From: Sabulitectum sp964604135
GTDB lineage: Bacteria; Fermentibacterota; Fermentibacteria; Fermentibacterales; JCC-6
Direction: 5' to 3'
Length of the DNA stretch: 10,220 nt
NCBI GenBank assembly: GCA_964604135.1
Contig: CAZRXU010000095.1
Location: 1 to 10,220, forward strand
Part shown: positions 1 through 6,317 of the stretch, piece by piece
Layout: each line of letters begins with the position of its first letter
How positions within the stretch are numbered: the stretch's first letter is position 1
The notes under the pieces: generated by a model
What the model saw: the letters and a program-made list of their open reading frames with translations, nothing else
Databases searched by the model: none
Told to the model about the DNA's origin: nothing
Position numbers and translations under genes: made by a program

Positions 1-1775
1 TGGTTCAGCCCAGTGGTGCTGCCATTGTAGACAGCCAGGACCTTACCTACGGTGAATATGTGGTAATAGCGACTCCGGCATACGAAAGCTACGCGCAGAC
101 ATTTGCCGACTGGAAAACCCGCAAAGGCGTTCCAACAAGCGTTTACACAACAATATGGATACAGACACACTACTCATGTGTCGACCTTCAGCAAGAGATA
201 AGAGCATTTCTTACCGACTGCAGAGACGCTGGAGTAGAGTACGTGCTTATCTGGGGCGACGACAATATCATCGCAGGCCGTGATGTAAAAATCCACTACG
301 ATACCGACACAGAGTTCCCGCCTGTAGACCTTTACTGGTCAGATATCAACGATGCAACACCAGGCACCGACCTCTGGAACTCAAATGGGAACAACGTCTG
401 GGGCGAATGGGGAGTAGACACAATTGACTATCACCCGGACATGTTCACAGGCAGGGCAAGTGTTAATTCAGCAGCAGAGGCAACCACTTTCATAAACAAG
501 GTGCTTGCCTACGAGCAGATTTCTTCAACTGACTACTTTGAAACAGCACCTGTTGAACTGCGTGTTGGCTACTCAACAGGGCTGCTCTGGCCTGCAGGCC
601 CCGGAGTCCCGGCAAACTGCTACGGCTCTGCTGGAGCAGAAATAATAAACAACATGATTCCCGCAGGAGCGTGGGAAGAAGAGAAGTGCTACGAATCCAT
701 CAACAACAACAGTACTGCAATAACGATTGCCATGATAAACGCTGGACCTGCTCATGTATATCACTCAAGTCACGGTTCAGAGGTTGATATGTATACTTCC
801 CTGGGAAGCGTGTATACCACTGCTGATATTATGGCCCAGACCAACATATCCAACGGTCATCTTCCTGCTATCTGGAACTCAATAGCCTGTCTTATTGGTC
901 ACTTTGATGGCTATGAGTGCTGTGGTGATGCATGGCTCAACAGCCCCGGTGGCGGCGGTTTTGGCAGCTTTAATGCCAGGTATGGATGGGGCTACGCTCC
1001 AGAGCCGGGAAACGGTCCGAGTGAAGTAATGGTTCAGGATCTTTACCAGGCACACTGGACAGACGGTCAGCAGACACTGGGAGCTATGAATGGAATGGGT
1101 CGTGACAAAATGAATCCGGCCAGCGATGAAGTCTATGACTGGTGTGTAAAAGAGTACAACCTGTTGGGTGACCCGGAGCTTCCACTGTGGACTGCTGACG
1201 CACCTCAACTCTCTGCTTCATATCCCTCCTCAATCCCGGGTTCAACCGCGATAACTGTTACTGTTACTGCAGGTGGCTCCCCTGTTTCCGGCGCCAGAGT
1301 CTGCCTCTGGAAAGGTGATGACTGGAAAACAGCAGAAGTTTACGAGGTAGTGAATACAAACGCCTCCGGTATTGCAAACATCACGGTTTTTCCATCTTCC
1401 ACTGGCGAGATGCTTGTAACAGTGTGGGCATACAACTACATCAGTTTCCTGGGTTCAATTACCGTAAGCGACACTGGAATTGAAGAACAGAGTGAAACCA
1501 CAACATCAATCGCCGCCCCCTTTCCCAACCCGGCAACAACTTCTGCAGCAATCCCCTTCTCTCTGGCAAACGCAGGCACAGCCTCCATTCAGGTGTTTGA
1601 CCTGTCCGGTCGCACGGTGGCAACACCTGCCAGCGGTAGCTTCTCTGCAGGTCAGCACACTGTTAACTGGGATCTTACAAGCTTTGATGGAGCTCCGCTT
1701 CCCAGCGGTTTCTACAGTGTCGTAATCACAGCTGGTGACACTGTAATGACACAAAGAATAATGGTTCTCAGATAG
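1..1775 (+). CDS. Gingipain-like C25 cysteine protease with C-terminal sorting domain (5' end outside window)
   Basis: The reading frame (codons from base 3) is open to the left window edge, so the N-terminus, including any signal peptide, is missing. A GTG at 60 is probably not the start, because protein-like sequence ending DLTYGEY precedes it and leads into the VVIATPAY strand typical of C25 peptidases. The catalytic His is in HSSHGS (His codon 771-773) and the catalytic Cys in NSIACLIGHFDG (Cys codon 888-890), matching the His-Gly and Ala-Cys motifs of gingipains. The NLLGDPELPLW block near 1170 closes the catalytic domain. An Ig-like beta domain follows (about 1200-1470), then a FlgD/T9SS type A-like sorting module (about 1510-1775) with PFPNP, FDLSGR and PSGFYSVVI and the terminal IMVLR. 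Family knowledge suggests an exported, surface-attached or released endopeptidase. Arg or Lys specificity cannot be read from the sequence. Transcription probably ends at the hairpin 23 bases downstream. Confidence 0.9.
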   Translation, partial: VQPSGAAIVDSQDLTYGEYVVIATPAYESYAQTFADWKTRKGVPTSVYTTIWIQTHYSCVDLQQEIRAFLTDCRDAGVEYVLIWGDDNIIAGRDVKIHYDTDTEFPPVDLYWSDINDATPGTDLWNSNGNNVWGEWGVDTIDYHPDMFTGRASVNSAAEATTFINKVLAYEQISSTDYFETAPVELRVGYSTGLLWPAGPGVPANCYGSAGAEIINNMIPAGAWEEEKCYESINNNSTAITIAMINAGPAHVYHSSHGSEVDMYTSLGSVYTTADIMAQTNISNGHLPAIWNSIACLIGHFDGYECCGDAWLNSPGGGGFGSFNARYGWGYAPEPGNGPSEVMVQDLYQAHWTDGQQTLGAMNGMGRDKMNPASDEVYDWCVKEYNLLGDPELPLWTADAPQLSASYPSSIPGSTAITVTVTAGGSPVSGARVCLWKGDDWKTAEVYEVVNTNASGIANITVFPSSTGEMLVTVWAYNYISFLGSITVSDTGIEEQSETTTSIAAPFPNPATTSAAIPFSLANAGTASIQVFDLSGRTVATPASGSFSAGQHTVNWDLTSFDGAPLPSGFYSVVITAGDTVMTQRIMVLR

Positions 1776-1797
1776 TTTACTGGAATCAAATTCTCAC

Positions 1798-1832
1798 ACG
1801 GGGAGCATCGAAAGGTGCTTCCCGTTTCTGTC
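1798..1832 (+). terminator. Rho-independent-like terminator after the C25 protease gene
   Basis: A 10-bp stem pairs 1798-1807 (ACGGGGAGCA) with 1816-1825 (TGCTTCCCGT). It has one G-T wobble (1803/1820) and an 8-base loop. The run TTTCTGTCTCTT follows, which is T-rich but not a pure T tract. It lies 23 bases after the protease stop codon. The stem is strong; the tail is only moderate. Confidence 0.7.
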
Positions 1833-1834
1833 TC

Positions 1835-1970
1835 TTCCTTACAAGGCGCAACCCCTCGTTGCAAATTCATGGAGCCTGGTAAACTCCTTCACTATCATGT
1901 CATGTACTTCCTTCAGACCCCACCTCGCGATGACACCCTTGCTTTCAACTGGCAGTTCTTGTTAAGTTTT
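1835..1970 (-). ncRNA. Possible remnant of a group II intron RNA (domain I-like segment)
   Basis: Read on the minus strand, this stretch contains TTAACAAGAACTGCCAG, then GAAAGCAAGGGTGTCATCG, then GAGGTGGGGTCTGAAGGAAG. These resemble from memory the AACAAG..GCCA, AAGGGTGTC and TCTGAAGGAAG blocks in the 5' part (domain I) of bacterial group II introns. No reverse transcriptase frame, domain V or exon junction is visible, so at most this is a truncated, decayed copy. The same segment also holds a short open frame (including IARWGLKEVHDMIVKEF) that matches no family I know. This is recall-based resemblance, not an alignment. Confidence 0.25.
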
Positions 1971-2186
1971 CACTCAACGCTGGAATCGGGCTTCAGTTAT
2001 ACTTGTGATGGTTATTCAAATTGTTATGGCAGAGATTGGAGAACAGAATGCTGATCGAAGCTTTCCTTGTTGCAACTGCCTTCTCTGCCACCAGTCTCAC
2101 AATTACAGGCAAACTTGAGTTGTAAAGCTGGATCTGGAATTGTTGGGAAATTTAGTAAATTCTGATTGGTCTGCTTTTTGTCTGTA

Positions 2187-2216
2187 TTGATGAAATGGCA
2201 ATAATTGTTTTAGAAT
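2187..2216 (+). promoter_or_regulatory. Candidate sigma-70-type promoter for the TfoX-domain gene
   Basis: TTGATG (2187-2192, four of six consensus bases) is separated by 18 bases from TAGAAT (2211-2216, five of six). It sits in an AT-rich stretch and would start transcription near 2223, about 100 bases before the TfoX-domain start. This is a consensus match only, and the promoter rules of this lineage are not known to me. Confidence 0.35.
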
Positions 2217-2324
2217 TAGGTGTGTGTTCCACCCACGGCATTCACCAGACTTCTACCGTGAACTTGGATCAAAAAGTACAGTGGCTACACTGATTGCCCT
2301 GTGCATCAGAAAAAGGATACAGAA

Positions 2325-2666
2325 ATGTCATCAGATCCGGATTTTGTCGAATTTGTAGTTGAACAGGTACAGAGCGCCGGGATAATCCGGTACAGAAAAA
2401 TGTTTGGCGAATATGCTCTGTATTGCAATGACAAAGTTGTAGCTCTCGTATGTGATAATCAACTGTTTGTGAAGCCGACGAAAGCGGGGGAGCTGTTCAT
2501 TGGTAAAGTTGTTAGAAAACCACCATACAAAGGCGCAAAACCTTCTTTTCTCATTGAAGACCGGATTGAAGACAGAGACTGGATCAGCAACTTGATAAGC
2601 ATAACAGAGAAAGAACTCCCGCTTCCCAAGCCAAAGAAAACAAAGAGAAAGCTAAAACAAAGCTGA
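2325..2666 (+). CDS. TfoX N-terminal domain protein
   Basis: A 113-residue protein of which nearly all is one TfoX N-terminal domain. Diagnostic parts are the early YRKMFGEYALYCNDKVVALV (residues about 25-44), then NQLFVKPT, then a C-terminal helix ending in a Lys-rich tail (KPKKTKRKLKQS). I chose the ATG at 2325 over the in-frame GTG at 2301 because AAGGA (2313-2317) lies seven bases before it. The C-terminal domain of full-length TfoX/Sxy competence regulators is absent. Stand-alone N-terminal-domain proteins are common and mostly uncharacterised, so a role in competence should not be assumed. The basic tail could bind nucleic acid, but that is inference. It is a single-gene unit with its own candidate promoter, convergent with the Moco operon. 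Confidence 0.85.
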   Translation: MSSDPDFVEFVVEQVQSAGIIRYRKMFGEYALYCNDKVVALVCDNQLFVKPTKAGELFIGKVVRKPPYKGAKPSFLIEDRIEDRDWISNLISITEKELPLPKPKKTKRKLKQS

Positions 2667-2698
2667 ATTGTGCAGCCATGGACGAAAGCTTTGGAACC

Positions 2699-2716
2699 GC
2701 GTACAAATTTGTACGC
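2699..2716. repeat. Perfect 18-bp palindrome between convergent genes
   Basis: GCGTACAAATTTGTACGC equals its own reverse complement over all 18 bases. It lies 33 bases after the TfoX-domain stop and 66 bases after the moaC stop on the other strand. It could form a 7-bp hairpin with an AATT loop on either strand, but no T tract follows on either side, so it is a poor intrinsic terminator. It could be a dimeric protein-binding site or a weak bidirectional transcript end. Function is unassigned. Confidence 0.6.
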
Positions 2717-2781
2717 CAGAGGGATGAAAACAAACATTTCGTTGTAATACAATCTTCATTTGCTATAAAGCCGGCTCTTTA

Positions 2782-3261
2782 CTACGAGATTACCGGATCT
2801 GCTGTGTATGTTCCTGATTTCCCGCCTGTTTTCTCAACAAGCCTTATTTCAGAGATAACCATGGATTTATCCACGGCTTTCAGCATGTCGTAGATGGTGA
2901 GAAGTGCGGTGGTTACACCAACAAGGGCTTCCATCTCAAAACCTGTTTTTGCATGGGCAGACACACTGCAGATGCACTTCAAACTGGTGCCGTTCAGCTC
3001 GAACTGTATGTCGGTTCCCTGAACTGCCAGCTGGTGGCACATGGGTATGAGTTCTGAAGTTTTTTTTACAGCCTGTATTCCCGCCACTATCGCCGTATTG
3101 ATAACACTGCCCTTTGGTGCATTCCCATCTGTAAGAGTTTTAAGAACAGCGTCTCCCAGCCGGATAATTCCCTGTGCCACTGCGGTTCTGTCTGTTGGTT
3201 GCTTGCCGGACACATTAACCATTCTTGCGTATCCGTCTTCGTTCAAATGAGTTAGTTTCAT
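2782..3261 (-). CDS. moaC: Cyclic pyranopterin monophosphate synthase MoaC
   Basis: The 159-residue product has the usual MoaC length. It converts the MoaA product (3',8-cyclo-7,8-dihydro-GTP) to cyclic pyranopterin monophosphate in the cytoplasm. Visible signatures are the N-terminal MVNVSGK, the KKTSELIPMCHQL block (residues about 66-78) and EMEALVGVTTALLTIYDMLK. The last contains the conserved Asp125 and Lys128, matching the catalytic Asp128/Lys131 of the E. coli enzyme. I chose the ATG at 3261 rather than the one at 3276. It has GGAGG eight bases upstream, it overlaps the moaA stop as ATGA, and MKLTHLNE is where family members begin. It is the last gene of the Moco operon, and no convincing terminator follows. 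Confidence 0.97.
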   Translation of the reverse strand: MKLTHLNEDGYARMVNVSGKQPTDRTAVAQGIIRLGDAVLKTLTDGNAPKGSVINTAIVAGIQAVKKTSELIPMCHQLAVQGTDIQFELNGTSLKCICSVSAHAKTGFEMEALVGVTTALLTIYDMLKAVDKSMVISEIRLVEKTGGKSGTYTADPVIS

Positions 3262-4193
3262 CCGCCTATCCTCCACATACTCACACCACCGCAGGCACCG
3301 TGGTGGGGTTTTCTTGCTACCAGTTCATTAACAGCTTCCAGCATTTCGCTCTCACCTGCACCTGACCGGAGCAATTCTCTCATGTCCAGTGAAACACCCC
3401 CTGCCAGACAGGGCAGCAGCTCACCTTCAGCAGTGAGCCTGAGCCTTGTGCAGTTGGCACACATTTCACCGGCTACCGGTGCTATCAATCCGAACACTGT
3501 ACCGGACTCTGTGGTGTACATATCCGCAGTACCAAGAGTGGCGCTTTTCTGCAGCGGGCCAAGATCCCTGCTTATTTCATGAAGAATATCATCCCCCGGT
3601 ACGTAACCGCAGGTAGAACTTGTCATTGGCATGTGCTCAATAAACCTCATTGTTACGCCTATGTCCTCTGCCCATCTGACCATGTCTGCAAGCTCTCCGG
3701 TGTTTACACCCTCAAGCACAACACAGTTTACCTTTACCGGGGTAAGACCTGTGTTCTTTGCCGACTCTACCGCCTGCTCGATCATTCCCAGCGTTACATC
3801 CCGTCTGGTTACTTTCCGGATAACATCATCCTTCAGGCTGTCAAGACTGATGTTCACTCTGGAAAGACCTGCTGCTCTCAGATCTGAAGCAAACTCAGGC
3901 AGCAGAACACCGTTGGTCGTCATAACCGTTTCTGCAAGGGGAGAGATTGCCTTTACCAGAGAGACAACTCCCCCGCGAACCAGGGGCTCCCCTCCTGTAA
4001 CCCTTATCTTTCTGAGGTTCATAGCCTTATAGATGAGTTCCACAAGCTGCTGAATTTCCTCCAGCCTTAGAATTTCAGAATGCGGTATGCAGGGAATCCC
4101 TGTTTCCGGCATACAGTAAATACACCTGAGATTGCACCTGTCCGTAACCGAAACCCTCAGGTAATCGATAACCCGGCCGTATCTGTCGTTCAT
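3258..4193 (-). CDS. moaA: GTP 3',8-cyclase MoaA (radical SAM)
   Basis: A 311-residue radical SAM enzyme for the first step of Moco synthesis, cyclising GTP to 3',8-cyclo-7,8-dihydro-GTP. The N-terminal 4Fe-4S cluster motif is CNLRCIYC (Cys20, Cys24, Cys27), followed by the SAM-binding GGEP (67-70). The second, GTP-binding cluster is CANC...C (Cys245, Cys248, Cys262; CxxCx13C). The protein ends in Gly-Gly, the flexible tail needed for activity in this family. I chose the ATG at 4193 because it gives the standard beginning (YGRVIDYLRVSVTDRCN) and overlaps the moeA stop as ATGA. The open frame runs back to 4283, but that part is inside moeA and looks like out-of-frame moeA sequence. The 3' end overlaps the moaC start as ATGA, so translation of the three genes is probably coupled. 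Confidence 0.97.
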   Translation of the reverse strand: MNDRYGRVIDYLRVSVTDRCNLRCIYCMPETGIPCIPHSEILRLEEIQQLVELIYKAMNLRKIRVTGGEPLVRGGVVSLVKAISPLAETVMTTNGVLLPEFASDLRAAGLSRVNISLDSLKDDVIRKVTRRDVTLGMIEQAVESAKNTGLTPVKVNCVVLEGVNTGELADMVRWAEDIGVTMRFIEHMPMTSSTCGYVPGDDILHEISRDLGPLQKSATLGTADMYTTESGTVFGLIAPVAGEMCANCTRLRLTAEGELLPCLAGGVSLDMRELLRSGAGESEMLEAVNELVARKPHHGACGGVSMWRIGG

Positions 4194-5401
4194 TCCCAGC
4201 AGCTCTCCCCGCCTGCCCATGACATAAGCACGAACGGAACATCTGCTCTGGCTTTTGCTCCTGTGCTTTCCGGCGGGAGCCATGCGATGCTGTTGGTTCC
4301 CCTGGTGCTCATGAGATCACCGGAACCGGAAGTTTCAGGTACTCTGAGGGTCCAACCTGTGGCTGTTCTTTCAGCTACAGTTCTGAAGAAATTCAACCGG
4401 CCGACTTTCTTACGGACAGAACCTTCCAGAGTGCCTGTTAACACTCTTCTGTGGTGCTTTTCAAAACCTGAATAGCGCCTGAGACAGGCCAGGACATACA
4501 TCTCAAGTCCCACAAGAACGCTCACCGGGTTTCCGGGAAGACCGAACATCATTTTCCCGTTACTGTCTGTGGCAAAGGAAAATGGTTTCCCCGGTTTCTG
4601 TGCCACAGTTCTGAAGTGAAACTCGAAACCCAGCTCTTCCAGAACGGAAGGCACATAATCGTGGGTTCCCATAGAAACACCTCCGGCGGTCAACAGAATA
4701 TCGGACACACTCAGAGCCTGCCGTGCGGCATTTTTCAAAGATACAGGGTCATCTGCTGAATGAAACACCTTCACAGGCGGGTAACCTGCCTGTGTAAGAA
4801 AAGCGTTTACAAGAACACCGTTGGCATTCCTTACCTGCCCCGGCCCGGGTATGTGAACAGGCGGAATTACTTCGGATCCAGTTGTAAGAACACTAACTGT
4901 CGGAATTCTGTAAACACTGAGAGTCTCACGACCTGCCATGGCAGCAATTCCTGTTTCCGACGGTGTAACAAGAGTTCCCCTGGGAAGAACTGTCTGACCC
5001 TGCGTAATATCTTCCGCCCTGTAGCAGATGTTTGCTCCGCTGTCAGGCATCTTCTGAATTGTCAGTACGCCGTCTTCAACCTGTGTTACTTCGACCATAA
5101 CAATTGTGTCGGCACCTTCCGGAACTGGTGCACCGGTCATAATAGCTGCGGCAAAACCGTCGGATGATATGGGAGGAGGTTGTGTACCTGCCGGAATTTC
5201 GCTTACAAGCCGGTAGCTCTCCGCCACTCCCCGAAGGGCAAAACCGTCTACTGCACTTCTGTCAAACGGGGGCATTTCAATATCGCTGACCACATCTTCA
5301 GCAAGTATTCTTCCTGCTGCTTTTTCAAGCCCCAGTATTTCAACCACAGGAGATGGAGTTTTCTTTAATACAGTTTCCAGAGCCTCTTGAACACTTATCA
5401 T
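4190..5401 (-). CDS. moeA: Molybdopterin molybdenumtransferase MoeA
   Basis: The 403-residue protein is close to the E. coli length of 411. MoeA inserts molybdate (or tungstate) into adenylylated molybdopterin. Family motifs occur in order: MPPFDRSAVDGFALR (about 43-57), the AEDITQGQTVL region of domain II (about 130-140), TTGSEVI and LLTAGGVSMGTHDYV in the MPT-binding domain, QKPGKPFSFA, and FGLPGNPVSVLVG. The beta domain IV closes the protein. I chose the ATG at 5401 because an AGAGGA-type ribosome binding site precedes it, MISVQEALE is the usual beginning, and it starts one base after the stop of the upstream gene. An in-frame ATG at 5434 lies inside that gene. Whether it handles molybdate or tungstate cannot be told from sequence. 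Confidence 0.96.
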   Translation of the reverse strand: MISVQEALETVLKKTPSPVVEILGLEKAAGRILAEDVVSDIEMPPFDRSAVDGFALRGVAESYRLVSEIPAGTQPPPISSDGFAAAIMTGAPVPEGADTIVMVEVTQVEDGVLTIQKMPDSGANICYRAEDITQGQTVLPRGTLVTPSETGIAAMAGRETLSVYRIPTVSVLTTGSEVIPPVHIPGPGQVRNANGVLVNAFLTQAGYPPVKVFHSADDPVSLKNAARQALSVSDILLTAGGVSMGTHDYVPSVLEELGFEFHFRTVAQKPGKPFSFATDSNGKMMFGLPGNPVSVLVGLEMYVLACLRRYSGFEKHHRRVLTGTLEGSVRKKVGRLNFFRTVAERTATGWTLRVPETSGSGDLMSTRGTNSIAWLPPESTGAKARADVPFVLMSWAGGESCWE

Positions 5402-5402
5402 T

Positions 5403-6317
5403 TCAATTTTCCTCTTCCAGATGCTTCGCTGCATCGGCCATTGCTTTCTCCAGGAAATGGTACTTCTTAAGAAGCATGGTTGCCACAGGGGTCAGCGAGC
5501 TGCCTCCACCTCCGGCTCCTCCCCGGCTTCTTCGTATAAGTTTCATCCCCAGCTTTTTTTCTGTGTTGGAGACAAGAGTCCACACCCTTCTGTACTGTAT
5601 TCCAGTGGATTTTGAAGCGGAAAGTATTGATCCGGAATCCCGGATGGCTTCCAGAAGTGATGCCACTCCCCTTCCAAACACAGGGTTCCCTCCGCTCTCA
5701 AGCCACAGTTTCCATCCGGGATGCACAGGGTTGAAACCCGGCAGACCGGCAACAGACAGAGCAAGACCAACAATTTCAGAAGGGACAGTTTTGAAAGGGC
5801 CAGTAACAAGTACATCCGCCACGTCTGAAAGCTCCGGGCTCTTGGGTCGTGGAACATCGCCATCAATGTAGATCAGTGTGGAATCGGCAAACAGGCTGGC
5901 AGCTGTATTTGTTTCCCACACAGCCACATCATGCTTCGATTCATGAAATGGAAGCTTTCCCTCAATATCACCAAGTGAGCCGTATTTCAGAATACACACC
6001 TCAGATGCCCCTGCAGCATGGATTCGCCAGGTATCGCTTTTGCTTTTTCCCGGCCCTCTCTGAATTTCTGCTCCGGCGGAACCGTGTTTTGCAAGTTTGC
6101 AATAGGCAACAGAATAACCACTGTCATGAAGCATTCTGACCAGCTCGCAGCACAGAAGCGTTTTACCCAGTTTTCTGCCTGCAGCTGCAACAACTATATT
6201 CCGAGTTATGAAACTACCTCCATTATTAAATGCAATAGATTTCGGTATGCCCTGTAAACATAAGGGAATACCACTGCACCCAACCAGCGGAAGAGTATTA
6301 CATGAGTAACGATTCAT
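5403..6317 (-). CDS. MobB-like P-loop protein fused to a ModE-type winged helix
   Basis: First gene of the Moco operon, up to 304 residues. Residues about 38-175 look like a MobB-type nucleotide-binding domain: VVAAAGRKLGKT is a P-loop variant (an Ala replaces the first Gly of GxxxxGKT), followed by SDTWRIHAAGASEV and LIYIDGD. Family MobB proteins bind GTP and assist MobA in making molybdopterin dinucleotide. Residues about 213-300 match the ModE/LysR-type winged helix: FGRGVASLLEAIRDSGSI, the recognition-helix region QYRRVWTLV, and the glycine-rich RRSRGGAGGGGSSLTP wing. No TOBE molybdate-binding domain is present. The product could therefore both assist cofactor maturation and bind DNA, perhaps its own promoter; that is inference. 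The start is uncertain. ATG 6317 has no good ribosome binding site and overlaps the divergent gene, while ATA 6209 has an ideal one. The extra N-terminal 36 residues look unlike a MobB domain. Confidence 0.85.
   Translation of the reverse strand: MNRYSCNTLPLVGCSGIPLCLQGIPKSIAFNNGGSFITRNIVVAAAGRKLGKTLLCCELVRMLHDSGYSVAYCKLAKHGSAGAEIQRGPGKSKSDTWRIHAAGASEVCILKYGSLGDIEGKLPFHESKHDVAVWETNTAASLFADSTLIYIDGDVPRPKSPELSDVADVLVTGPFKTVPSEIVGLALSVAGLPGFNPVHPGWKLWLESGGNPVFGRGVASLLEAIRDSGSILSASKSTGIQYRRVWTLVSNTEKKLGMKLIRRSRGGAGGGGSSLTPVATMLLKKYHFLEKAMADAAKHLEEEN
6207..6221 (-). promoter_or_regulatory. Strong ribosome binding site before an in-frame ATA codon
   Basis: On the minus strand GGAGG (6221-6217) is followed by seven bases and then ATA (6209-6207), in frame with the MobB-like/ModE fusion. 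No ATG, GTG or TTG lies in that frame between ATG 6317 and the P-loop. Starting here gives ITRNIVVAAAG, which puts the first beta strand at the N-terminus as in other MobB proteins. ATA is a permitted but rare bacterial start codon. Confidence 0.45.
6210..6301. promoter_or_regulatory. Divergent control region between the Moco operon and the M16C peptidase gene
   Basis: If the fusion gene starts at ATA 6209, this 92-base AT-rich interval must hold the promoters of both divergent units. I see no clear -35/-10 pair on either strand and no obvious ModE-type inverted repeat. GGAAGAG (6291-6295 region) precedes the plus-strand ATG at 6302 and may be its ribosome binding site. If the fusion instead starts at ATG 6317, the two coding regions overlap by 16 bases. 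Confidence 0.4.

Larger units (their letters stand above)
1833..2324. other. Gene-poor intergenic region
   Basis: About 490 bases lie between the C25 terminator and the TfoX-domain gene. A 79-codon plus-strand frame (1815-2054) starts inside the terminator hairpin and has a composition unlike a protein, so I do not call it. The stretch holds a possible group II intron-like RNA fragment on the minus strand (about 1835-1970), a short AT palindrome at 2149-2161 (AATTTAGTAAATT) and a candidate sigma-70-type promoter at 2187-2216. No tRNA, CRISPR array or insertion-sequence ends were seen. Confidence 0.6.

Noticed and set aside
1815..2054. 79-codon plus-strand open frame after the protease gene
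   Set aside because: It begins inside the terminator hairpin, lacks a ribosome binding site and has a non-protein-like composition.
2641..2696. AAAGCT...AGCTTT inverted repeat with T-rich flank as a moaC terminator on the minus strand
   Set aside because: The stem is only 6 bp with a loop of about 22 bases, and the T-rich tail lies in the TfoX-domain coding region. Too weak to call.
2459..2752. 97-codon minus-strand open frame
   Set aside because: It is antisense to the TfoX-domain gene and its Phe/Ser-rich sequence is typical of a shadow frame.
2678..2893. 71-codon plus-strand open frame
   Set aside because: Its second half is antisense to the well-supported moaC end, no ribosome binding site precedes it, and no family is recognisable.
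4194..4283. Upstream extension of moaA to an ATG at 4283
   Set aside because: The extra 30 residues lie within moeA, look like out-of-frame moeA sequence and precede the standard MoaA beginning. The ATG at 4193 forms an ATGA overlap with the moeA stop.
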